Assembly (NCBI GenBank): GCA_035578905.1
Contig: JAQJVL010002694.1
Span: 1-64,000 of the forward strand
Source of the DNA: Stictocephala bisonia
Lineage: Eukaryota > Arthropoda > Insecta > Hemiptera > Membracidae
DNA length: 64,000 bases
Reading direction: 5' to 3'
Below are positions 55,541 through 64,000 of this stretch, one piece after another. The notes below the pieces were generated by a model. It was not told the DNA's origin. It did no database searches and saw only the letters and a list, made by a program, of their open reading frames with translations. Numbering within the stretch: position 1 is the stretch's first letter; every line of letters starts with the position of its first letter. The position numbers and the translations under genes are program-made.

Positions 55541-57694
55541 TTTTACTACATAATACAATGCAAACAAAATTCAAAAATGTATTTACAAATTTCGCCGATT
55601 ACACATTTGTACATTTTAGTGATTTACGCTATGAAAGAATTGAAAAAATAGTAAAAGACCAATTCACTGATTATTTAGATAATAACAACATTTTATGTAA
55701 TTGCCAATTTGGTTTTCGCAAAGACAAAAATATAAACGATGCTCTATACGAAATTGTTAAACATATTAACCTAAGTTTTTCAAAAAATAATCGATCTATG
55801 CTTATTTTCCTTGATCTTACTAAGGCTTTTGACTCGGTGGATAGAGGTAAATTACTGCAAAAACTGGATTTAATTGGTGTTCGGGGTAATGCTCTGGCTT
55901 GGTTCAGGAGCTATCTTACTGAAAGACGGCAAACTGTGTCTATTTGTGGGGTGAACAGCGATGCCTTGCCTATAGACTTTGGGGTGGTCCAAGGAAGTAC
56001 ACTTGGGCCTATTCTCTTTTTAATATACATAAATAATATTTCAAGATTAAAATTGTTCAGTAAATTATCCTTGTTTGCAGATGACACACTTATTTTTATC
56101 GAAAGTAGTAATTGGCAGGATGCAAGAATTAAAGCTCTCCATGATTTAATGTTTATAAAACAATGGCTTGATCAAAATACACTCTCCTTAAATATATCTA
56201 AAACAAAATGTATGCCCATATCTCTTAGGGAGTGTTCTGATTATACTTTACGTGACCTAACAATTCATTCATGTGGTGATTATCTAAGTTTAACTTGTAA
56301 CTGCGAGGCTATAGAGAGAGAGTGACAACTTACAAATATTTAGGTGTAATCATTGATCACCGTGTGAGATGGGCGGAGCACATACAATACATAAAAACTA
56401 AAATTCGAAAATATTTGTTTGCTTTTAGACAATTGCGTGAAGTTTTAAATGACAATGAAATTAAAGTCGTATATTATGCTTACATACAATCGTTGTTGTC
56501 ATTTGGTATTATTGCGTGGGGAGGAGCTAACAAAAGCACTCTAGAACCATTATATGTTGTACAGAAGTCTATTGTGAAAGTAGCATTCGGTAAGGCCAGA
56601 CGTTACCCTACGCACACCTTATTCCAAGACGTATCAGTCCTTAATATTCGTTAACTCTTTATTAAACATTTAATGGTATTTATATTCAAACATTATAATT
56701 CTATATTCTCTCCAATTTTACACGCTTATAGCACACGTTACTCTGCTAATGTGGGTTTTGTCACACCGACTATTAATAAATCATTTTCAACTACTACTCC
56801 GGTCTACATTGCACATGCATTGCTTTTAAATCTTCAATGGAATAACCCCAATTTTAATTTATTCTCTTGTACTTCAATATCTATATTCAAAAAACAGGTA
56901 ACTGATTGGATCAATCTAATAGGTTTGGAGGGAGCAGAGAATGTCATTACTAGTGTCTACGGGCGGATTTGATGCACGCCACTCCTCCCCCCCCCCCCAA
57001 TGGGTGAACTGTGGCCGAGGCCGGTGCTATATGAGTGGGCCTTTGTATGGAGGGTCTTGTGTTGAGACTGGATTACGAGAAGCAATTACTGCAGTTATGT
57101 AGGCATTGCGAGAAGTATTCACAGGGCATCATCCTGCATGAACTTGTTTCTCTGGCCCTTCCTAGATTGGCATACAGTCAGTGATTACTTTTTTGATGTG
57201 ATTGCCTCACCTCCGAGTTGCAATGAAATTGAAGTGTTAATTATTAAAGTAATTTTTGCTACCACTTTTTCCATATTTCAAAGTTCATATTATTATTATT
57301 TATAAATATTACATATTTTTTCCTTCTTATAAAATATTGTTTACCTTCTATTCTTATTTATGTATATTTTAGTTAGTATAGACGTACATTTAAAATAATT
57401 TTCCTTTATATAATAATCTGTAATAGAACAATTACATTTTAGTCCTTTTTGAATAAAATACTTGCAACTCAACCTACGCACAGGCAGTATGCCCATGTAG
57501 GCTTTTCCCATGAAAAGGAATTACTGTACGGTTTTCTACTATTTTTGTTTCCTTTTTGGACAGTTTGTTTAACGATTACTTTATATTATTTTTCAATGTA
57601 TTTTTGTATTATTATGTTGAACAATATCATTTAACTTACTGATGTATACATTTGAATGTTTGGAGAATAAATATACTTTCATTTCATTTCATTC
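55541..57694 (+). pseudogene. CR1/jockey-like LINE, 5'-truncated, with TTTCA tail
   Basis: The plus-strand RT frame (to 56325) shows CQFGFRKDKNINDALYEIV, FLDLTKAFDSVDRGKLLQKL, GVVQGSTLGPILFLIYINNI (Pro of GVPQG changed to Val) and the catalytic LSLFADDTLIF. A single frame shift near 56.32 kb leads to TYKYLGVIIDHRVRWAEHI and AYIQSLLSFGIIAWGGA, then a third frame at 56673-56972. The endonuclease is absent. The 3' end is a (TTTCA)n tail at 57677-57694, a simple-repeat terminus common among CR1/jockey relatives. The ORF appears fused to the MADF exon upstream only because the frames happen to stay open. Confidence 0.85.
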
Positions 57695-57724
57695 TGCTGT
57701 AGCAAAGCACTGTTGGAACCAGAA

Positions 57725-58020
57725 CCACACAAATTGGTCGGTAGCGTAGTTGGTTCAATCCCAGCTTTATGTGCTAAGATTCTCAGTTCGATCCCAATCA
57801 GAGTCAATACATTTTGAGAAGGATCAGCTGATAATCACCGGCTGTTCATTTGCCATTGGGCTATTAATTAATGACACTTTCTAAGAAATAGTCGGCCTTA
57901 GTTTGTAGCAATGACTACATTCGCTCATCTACACTCATCACACTCATTCGAAATCCATATTCGCCCATATCTTGACAATCGGCATCTTATGAATAAATAA
58001 ATAAAAAATAAATAAATAAA
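57725..58020 (+). mobile_element. tRNA-derived SINE, clean copy
   Basis: The pol III A box TAGCGTAGTTGG at 57742-57753 fits the consensus TRGCNNAGYNGG. A B box, GTTCGATCCC, lies at 57786-57795, with a second B-box-like GGTTCAATCCC at 57752-57762. A tRNA-unrelated body follows, ending in an (AATA)n-type tail at about 57990-58020. A reverse-oriented copy lies at 19838-20130. Tail type resembles the A/T-rich simple tails of the LINEs here, suggesting a possible mobilising partner. Confidence 0.8.
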
Positions 58021-58640
58021 TTGAAAATATAAATCTTTTAAAAAATATAACAAAATTTATTAAATGTCTGGGAATTAATGAAAATAATAAAAGAAGATGA
58101 CCATAATTTAATGAACATTGAGAAACCACCAATTCAAATTTGTTTTCTTTTAAATTTACTTTCACAACGTTAATTCTTTATTGATAATTTGTATACATAC
58201 ATACAAAACTATTTATAATTAACTTATTTTAAAATATAAATCATATGTTTTTATCAATTTTTATATTATCATACTTGGTTTTATTTTGTGAAGATCCAGA
58301 AGAAGATAACTTTGTTATGAAAGGCATCGCACAATTAAAAAGTTATTATATATTGGTTGTTTTTAATTTTAAATTTATAATACAATGCATTTTGGAATTT
58401 TACTACGTAAGTTAAATTCGGAAGAAATTATTGAGTCAAGGAGATGTTTACAAGTCCAAATGGTTTGCATACACATGGTTAGACTTTCTATCTGATAAGG
58501 ACATGCCAAATGACACGTTCGATACAATGGATAATTTAAGTACATTTACAAAACATTTTTGTAGTTGAAGCTTTAAAAATAACGATGTAAAATCAAACAT
58601 TAATTAATTAATAATAATAACCTAATAAACCTAAAATTAA
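58021..58640. other. AT-rich spacer, nothing recognised
   Basis: No gene, RNA or repeat boundary seen. Confidence 0.4.
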
Positions 58641-59189
58641 TAGGTAGTTATTTTGCCATAGAATTGAGCCATTAGTGGCAAAGTCCTGAACCAGATGGGT
58701 TCACATTTTTTGTTTAAAGGGTAGACATTTCTTGTTTAAAGTCAGACGCTCTTCGTGGTGTTTGTCCTATTGGGATGAGGCCACCGTATTCATTGTTGTT
58801 CCTCCATGTACCCGGGAAACATTAATAGTCATCATTTTGCCATGGAATTGAGCCATTAGTGGCAAAGTGCTCGGCCAGATGGGTTCGGATTTTCTTGGAT
58901 GCCAGATTTGCTCTTCGAGGTGCTGTCCTATTGGGATTAGGCCACCGGATTCATCGTTGTTCTCCATGTACCCGGAATAAATTGACCATTTCCCTCTCTG
59001 TCTAAGAAACCAGGTGGTGTGTAGATAGGATTTGTAGTAGATCGTTTTCGCAAAAAATTGTGTAAATATACAACTGCTAACACTACTTTCTTTGCCTTGT
59101 CGGGTTGTAGTAGTATTGGTTTTCTCAAAACCCGAAATACAGAACTAGCTACTCCAAAAGCATTCTCTACGACCCTACGTCCTCTGTAT
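58640..59189 (-). pseudogene. PIF/Harbinger transposase, C-terminal part
   Basis: Minus strand from 59189: RRVVENAFGVASSVFRVL (the catalytic-Glu block), AVVYLHNFLRKRS, PPGFLD and GTWR, then after a frame slip ASKKIRTHLAEHFATNGSIP and WQ, the usual Harbinger C-terminus. These belong to the same coding sequence as 62759-63290, from which they are separated by a LINE. The last part is followed by a diverged tandem duplication: the block TTGCCATGGAATTGAGCCAT recurs (with one change) 184 bases away, and the CCTATTGGGAT-AGGCCACC block 161 bases away. Confidence 0.85.
58651..58980. repeat. Tandem duplication of the Harbinger 3' coding end
   Basis: Two units of about 160-184 bp. Shared blocks are TTTTGCCAT(A/G)GAATTGAGCC, CATTAGTGGCAAAGT, CCAGATGGGTTC and CCTATTGGGAT(G/T)AGGCCACC. 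The left unit has about 23 extra bases. Confidence 0.8.
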
Positions 59190-59874
59190 TTATTTATTTA
59201 CGGTACAAACCATTTTACAAGAGAGTAAATAGATATGACATGCGATTTGAATAACTAGAATGTAGGTAAGTGTAATAATTCTGTCTCCCTTCGAGCTCTC
59301 TTCATGTTTTTTTAATTTGTTTTGTTTTTTCCAAGCAAATTTATTTAGAGCCAGATAAAGGAGGTACAGTGTGTAGAAAATCTAGCTTTATGATAGGAAA
59401 CTAAATCTATAATGAAAAAGAACGAGAATAATTTTCACATAATAATAACACAAAAACTATATGTACAATGATAATAAAATTAGCCAATATAACACATGTT
59501 AAATGAGGAACCATCTACGTTTAACACAAAGTGAAAATTGACATGTAAGTATTTGCTGATCAATGAACAGGAAGGCTGACTAACATGAAAAAGATTTACT
59601 GTACTTCATGTACTAAATAGATATTGAAGCTTAAAAATGGTAAGATCTACACAGCACAACGACTTACGGACTAGGTAACAACGATAAATATTGAACATGA
59701 TAACAGTATATAGAGTAACTAACCATGCTAACTGAAAATAAAAGCAATTTAATTGAAAACAGCAAGTAGAAATTTAAGTAACGACTATGGAAATGCAAAC
59801 ATGCAAAAAAAACATCAACGTAAACCTATAACTATACGCCTTATATGGTGTTCACTGTCTGCAAAGAAGTCCAT

Positions 59875-61717
59875 GTGTGGCGAGACTGTTACCGAGCTGC
59901 TGAATCCGAGCCATAGTTGACTGCTGGGCATAGTTCGTTCTGTGTTGCCTTCGTACGAAGAGGTCTCTGGATCTCGTGGCAGATGGGAGGGAGATGGAAG
60001 TAAATCCTACCCAGCAGATCAGGGCAGTCGACGAGTCCGTTAACTAGCTTGTAGAGGAAGACAGCATCTTGGACATCACGCCTGGTTTGCAGACTCGGAA
60101 GATTCATCATATCGGACATCTCACACAATGGATCTTCCAAGTATCGATATCCAATTCGAAACCCCACCAGCCTCAAAAATTGGTTCTGTATCTTCTGGAG
60201 ACGGTCTCGAAGAGTCACCTGGTGAGGAGCCCAAACCACTGAGCAATACTCCAATAAGGGTCTCACGTTGCAGCAGTAGAGAGTTCTCAGTGTTCGCAGC
60301 TGGGAGAGGTCTCTAGAAGAACGGACAAGAAGACCCAGCGCTCTACCAGCCTGCATGCAAATCTTCTTAACATGGGAACATGGGCTTCACTACTCAGTGA
60401 GGGCAATAACTCCACTCCGAGATCCTTGACGGTTGTTGGTCTGCCCAAAACATCAGCTCTCGACCTATAAGGGTACACGAGGGGAGCAGTAGATCTGTGG
60501 AAGGTAAAGGCTAAACACTTTTTCAAATTCAGGTCCATATTGTTATCTGAACACCACCTGTGAATGGCCAGTAGATCATCTTGAAGAGCTCTACAGTCCT
60601 GCTCTGATCTGATTGCGCAATACACTTTAATGTCATCCGCAAACAAGAGACAATCGGTGGATATACAGCTGGTAGTGTCATTTATAAAAATATTGAAGTG
60701 TAGGCCCCAGAATTGATCCCTGAGGTACCCCAGATGTTCCCAAGAAGACTATACATGTTGACGAAGCGAACCTCACAGTCAGCTGCCGGTCTTGGAGGTA
60801 GCTGGAAAACCAACTTAGAAGTTTTCCAGTACAGTAACACCATATGCATATAGCTTTCCAAGAAGACGCCGATGACACACCCGGTCAAAGGCTTTAGAGA
60901 AATCAAGATAGAGAGAGTCAACTTGTTCACCCCTCCCGAAGGCCTCCATCACACAGCTCTGAAATACAATCAAGTTTGTAGCCGTTGACCTGCCAGAGAC
61001 AAAACCATGCTGTTGCGGGGTTATCTGTCTCCACAACATGGGACCCACCATTTTCAAAACCAGTCTCTCAAAAACTTTTGCTAGACAAGGCTTCAGTGCT
61101 ATTGGTCTATAATTCGTAACATCGTCTATGGGCCCAGATTTATGTATTGGAACAATAAGGCTCTTCTTCAATACATCAGGAAAGACACCCGTTGCAAGAG
61201 ATCTGTTGAAAAGCCTGTGCAAGTGACCAGCCAGAACAGGGCTACAATATTTCAATACAGACGGAGGTATTAGGTTAGGTCCATTGGTTTTATTCTCATC
61301 CAAAGTTTTTAAAGCGTCACTGACGTCCTGAAGCGTAACTACACATGAGGAGAGTGACCCGTAGTCATTGAAATTCAGACTATCCGGACTGAAGTTAGCA
61401 TCAGGTGGTGAAAATACTGAAGAGAAGTACTCAGCAAAGTATTCGCACATTTCAGAAGGACTAGTCATGTTCTTCCCTCCAAATCGCATCTTAGACGGAT
61501 AAGGCCCTGCTCTCTTCGCATTATTCACGAAACTCCAGAAAATGTTTGGATTGTTAGGCAGCACATTTTGCACATAATCAAGGTATGAGGTAAAGCACTC
61601 TTTGGACAGAGTCTTGCAAAGTCTACGGGTTTGATCGAATATATAATAGTCCTGAGGGCAGAGGGTTTCCTTGTACTTCTTATGCTGTTTCTTTTTTAGG
61701 ATAACAAGATCCTTCAA
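59875..61717 (-). pseudogene. CR1-like LINE ORF2, reverse transcriptase
   Basis: The minus-strand frame 61717-60815 carries NKTNGPNLIPPSVLKYC, NYRPIALKPCLAKVFE, HGFVSGRSTATNL and LDFSKAFDRVCHRRLLGKL. After a shift, WFSSYLQDRQL and SGVPQGSILGP follow (60.70-60.84 kb), then LLFADDIKVYCAI at about 60.65 kb with the catalytic pair intact, and a DLGVELLPSLS block. After another shift the C-terminal region (60356-59889) has RTLYCCNVRPLLEYCSVVW and IQNQFLRLVGFRIGYRY, the CR1/jockey C-terminal pattern. At least three frame breaks make it inactive as written. Confidence 0.85.
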
Positions 61718-62640
61718 TTCTCTAGTGAACCAGCATGAAATTTATATGAACTGATTTGTCTTGATGGTGTGTTGGCTAGTACTACCGTTCTTACTCTTTC
61801 GGTTAGCAAGGAAAAGGCATCATTGACATTGCCATCAAAGTCTAAGTAAAAAAAGCTCTGGATAGATGCAAAGATATTGTTGAGGTTGCTCTTTTTAAAG
61901 TCAGAAAAAAATACAGGTCTGGAACCTTCACAAGCAGGTATTGAGATTGTGACATTCAAGGCAGGATGATGATGGTCAATTTTCACTATCGGATCTGGAT
62001 CTTGATGTACGTGAGAGTCGGACATAGAGGAGAAGACGAGGTCCAAGAGTGCGCCATTCGCATTCTTCACATTATTAATTTGCTCGCAGCCCAAATAAGT
62101 TGAAAGCTCATGAACGCAGTGGGAAGCTGCAGAAGGGTGAAATGGATTACCAGGACTCCAATCAACGCCAGGGAAATTGAAGTCGCTAATCAAAAGGGCC
62201 TGTGCCCTCATGTCCAACAAAGCCGACGCTTCCTCAACAGAATCGCAGTATGCTTTATATATGGTGAGTGGTTGGGATGGAGGAATGTAAGCACCATTAA
62301 TCAATGTTTTAAAGCCATAGCCAAGTGACACCACAACAAACAGACTTTCAATGGGATTGGAAGATAAAACAACTTCAGATGAGGGAATACTCTTATCAAC
62401 CGCTACAATAATGCCACCACCGCTCATCCGATTGATTGTGCCAGTTGAACGATCCTTCCTAAAAACTACATGATTGAGAAGACCAAGCTCAGCATCAGAA
62501 ATATCCGGAGTTAGATTAGTTTCTGTCAACACCAAAATATCATGAACAGTTTGAGATAACGAAAGTCTTAGTTCGTTCATTTTGGTTCTCAGACCATTGA
62601 CGTTCTGGTAATAGATGCTGATCTGGGATCTTCTCGGAGA
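61714..62640 (-). pseudogene. CR1-like LINE ORF2, endonuclease
   Basis: A minus-strand frame open from about 62640 (ISIYYQNVNGLRTK) through 61714. It shows the EEP nuclease motifs DILVLTETNL (catalytic Glu), RMSGGGIIVAVDKSI, LLISDFNFPGVDW and a C-terminal DHHHPALNVT. This matches the APE-like nuclease of CR1/jockey elements. The frame ends prematurely at 61714, where the continuation FTRELKDLVILKKKQH is in a neighbouring frame, so one frameshift separates nuclease from RT. Confidence 0.85.
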
Positions 62641-62758
62641 GCTACTCAGTTTTTTGGAGCCGATTTCACAATTTTAGGGATGCTATTGAGGTACTTAATG
62701 GTTAGATTTAATTCTCCTGCCTTAGTCCGATCGTCTAGTTCCTTCCTATAGGAAGTTA

Positions 62759-63290
62759 TGTATAGGCGGTAGTTAAAAATTCTTTCAATAGAACCAACTG
62801 GTCGTGTACCTTTAAATAGTGTAATACTATATTCGTTTAACTCAAATGCTTGATCACTTAATATAATATAAGGAACGTTAATAACATAAGAAATTTGCAA
62901 TGGTTTTGGGTTTGGTATGTTCCGTTCCTTGTTTTCTAACTTGTTATAGAATTTAGTATTTTTGAAAATGCCTCCATCTGAAAATCTACCAGGGCAGCCA
63001 ACATCAACATACAAAAAATTGTAGTTGGCGTCAACTAATGCAAAGAGCACAATACTAAAAAAAACCCTTATAATTATAATATTCAGTGCCACTGTTCCAT
63101 GGTGCTTGAAGTTTCGTGCTTGAAGTTTGGTTTGGTTTGGTGCTTGGTTGAAGTGCTTGGTTGAAGTTTGAAGTTTGGTGCTTGGTTGAATTTTGGTGCT
63201 TCCATGGTGCTTGGACATGTTTTCAATCGATTGCACCTATTACATGAGGGAAGTTCCACTTTCTTCGAATTCCTTTGCTATAGCTAACCT
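62759..63290 (-). pseudogene. PIF/Harbinger transposase, N-terminal and central part
   Basis: Minus strand: RRKWNFPHVIGAID is followed immediately by TGA (63225-63223) where the family has Gly (GAIDGKHV), leaving the first catalytic Asp but truncating the protein. After a repeat expansion come APWNSGTEYYNYKGFF and, in the next frame because of an extra T in an eight-T run at about 63.06 kb, SIVLFALVDANYNFLYVDVG, CPGRFSDGGIF and ILSDQAFELNE. The part ends at ERIFNYRL, exactly where the LINE begins. PIF/Harbinger transposases are DDE enzymes that usually act with a Myb/MADF-like partner protein. This copy is inactivated by the stop, the frameshift, the expansion and the LINE. Confidence 0.85.
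63096..63214. repeat. Short tandem expansion inside Harbinger coding sequence
   Basis: Irregular repeats of GGTGCTTGGTTGAAGTTTGA and CCATGGTGCTTGGA-type units (plus strand). In the Harbinger frame the unit encodes the KLQAPW stretch, which occurs once in the family, so a coding segment of about 15-20 bases has multiplied in place. Confidence 0.75.
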
Positions 63291-63460
63291 TTGCTATGTA
63301 CCTAATATAAATGACACATTATTAATTTAAAAGAGCAGGAAAACTGGCTAGTTGGCAGTATTTATAAAACACCATTCTACAGGATTCTAAATTTTATTTG
63401 ACAATTCTTGTATATTAGGCTTGTATATATCCTGTTAAAAAATGTTTATTTTGTTAAAAG

Positions 63461-63742
63461 GCTGGTCCCGAGGAAACTCGAGAGGAATCATACAATGATG
63501 AATCTATTGTCCATGAACCCGCAACGGTCGAAGATGAACCACCGGCGTCTACTAATTCATCGATGGCGTCTATAACTGCAACGGTGGCGTCTACGAGTAC
63601 CACGACGGCGTCTACATCGACAGTGTCTACTTCTAACATGTCCCAAGCTGTACCGGGTCGTTTTGACCGGTACATTTTTTCGCTTTTTTCGTCGTTGTCT
63701 GCCAGGCTGCCTGAGTTCGCTCACGCTCTGCATTTTGCGTAA
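63461..63742 (+). CDS. Unassigned Ser/Thr/Ala-rich open exon-like ORF
   Basis: The frame opens after an acceptor-like TTTTGTTAAAAG and runs 93 codons to TAA at 63740. It starts GPEETREESYNDESIVHEP, followed by a Ser/Thr/Ala-rich tract (ASTSTTTASTSTVSTS) and SQAVPGRFDRYIFSLFSSL. An acidic plus Ser/Thr-rich linker like this occurs after many MADF domains. However, joining it to the MADF exon donor at 55534 puts it in the wrong phase (GWSRG instead of AGPEE), so the link is not supported. No family recognised; it could be a chance open frame. Confidence 0.3.
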   Translation, partial: AGPEETREESYNDESIVHEPATVEDEPPASTNSSMASITATVASTSTTTASTSTVSTSNMSQAVPGRFDRYIFSLFSSLSARLPEFAHALHFA

Positions 63743-64000
63743 GTTGGTGGTCGTTGGCCCGGTTCCGTTTCGTTCCGTGTTCCAGCAGCTTCGGTGAGGT
63801 TGGCCTGTCTTTTTTTGTCTTGTGCTGCCGATCAACTTAACTATGCGTGGCTGAGAGACACTGTAACTCCAGGGTCCTCGAGTGGGACTTTCAGCCCTCA
63901 GCCTGCCGTCCGGGGGAATTTCGATCTTCTGCACTGCTCGCCTGGCCTGAGGACCATGCTGGAGCCTGGTTTCGCCCGCTACCCTCTCTACAGCTCTGGG
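63743..64000. other. GC-richer right edge, unassigned
   Basis: Composition becomes clearly GC-richer than the preceding AT-rich DNA. A plus-strand stop-free frame (TVTPGSSSGTFSPQP to the window end) has no recognised motif. It may be the 5' region of another retroelement. Confidence 0.35.

Larger units (their letters stand above)
59190..62758 (-). mobile_element. CR1-like LINE inserted in the Harbinger gene
   Basis: The element runs from a truncated ORF1 end (about 62758) to an (AAAT)n-type 3' tail next to 59190. The short TGTAT present on both sides (59185-59189 and 62759-62763) may be a minimal target duplication. The Harbinger reading frame resumes across it. Length is about 3.57 kb. The ORF1 remnant is the YRKELDDRTKAGELNLTIKY stretch at 62.65-62.75 kb, followed by ORF2. 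Confidence 0.85.

Noticed and set aside
55264..56325. A 353-codon plus-strand ORF that appears to fuse a MADF domain with reverse transcriptase
   Set aside because: It is a chance read-through of jockey antisense sequence, a truncated MADF exon with its own splice donor, and a separate LINE; not a real fusion protein.
62646..63236. A 196-codon minus-strand ORF reading as a single novel protein
   Set aside because: It is a hybrid: repeat expansion out of frame, Harbinger transposase, then the LINE ORF1 tail after the insertion point.
63461..63742. Second exon of the MADF gene at 55.38-55.53 kb
   Set aside because: The splice phase does not match the preferred frame, and the two lie 8 kb apart across several insertions.

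Overview
This is eukaryotic, intron-bearing, repeat-dense DNA, most likely from an insect or other arthropod. That rests on the transposon mix (Penelope-like, jockey, CR1-like and RNase H-bearing LINEs, piggyBac, PIF/Harbinger, Tigger/pogo, a tRNA-derived SINE), the AT-rich introns and one spliced host gene. There are no bacterial-style operons or CRISPR arrays. The species cannot be named from sequence alone.

Layout. 1-1.03 kb: a LINE reverse-transcriptase fragment split by a TTAA-flanked MITE with three CG-containing palindromes. About 1.55-29.4 kb: a 28 kb block with abnormal homopolymer inflation, read as poor consensus sequence. Through the noise one can still see a pogo-like transposon (1664-5785), a Tigger-like transposon (7686-10591), a SINE (about 19.84-20.13 kb), arrays of a ~37 bp GT/CA-rich minisatellite and two LINE fragments (about 25.2-26.9 and 27.6-28.3 kb). 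31.4-37.7 kb: a LINE fragment, then an RNase H-bearing LINE whose RNase H region is interrupted by a full-length Penelope-like element (820-codon RT plus GIY-YIG ORF, hammerhead-like motifs, inverted partial tail, 12 bp target duplication). 38.7-40.3 kb: a dead piggyBac. 40.86-43.87 kb: a TTAA element that received an apparently intact Tigger transposon (546-codon ORF, matching inverted repeats, TA duplication).

45.0-46.7 kb holds the only host gene I could identify: coding exons 1 and 2 of a PPWD1 homologue (spliceosome-associated WD40/cyclophilin) on the minus strand, with a 917 bp MITE in intron 1. Exon 3 was not found; if it lies further left, intron 2 contains the TE cluster below 45 kb. 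47.5-51 kb: a LINE remnant and a pair of diverged ~400 bp repeats. 51.5-55.4 kb: a 5'-truncated, frameshifted jockey LINE abutting a half MADF-domain exon and then another LINE (55.5-57.7 kb). 57.7-58.0 kb: a clean SINE copy. 58.6-63.3 kb: a PIF/Harbinger transposase pseudogene split by a 3.57 kb CR1-like LINE. The right edge holds an unassigned Ser/Thr-rich ORF and GC-richer unassigned sequence.

The biology is nested transposition: PLE in LINE, Tigger in TTAA-element, MITE in LINE, LINE in Harbinger. In three of these nests, removing the insert plus one target duplicate (or target-site repeat) rejoins the host element's reading frame. I saw no defence locus, metabolic cluster or wholly new system. 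The most noteworthy items are the PLE/hammerhead arrangement, the intact Tigger, the paired TTAA elements with CG palindromes, and the consensus-quality block.
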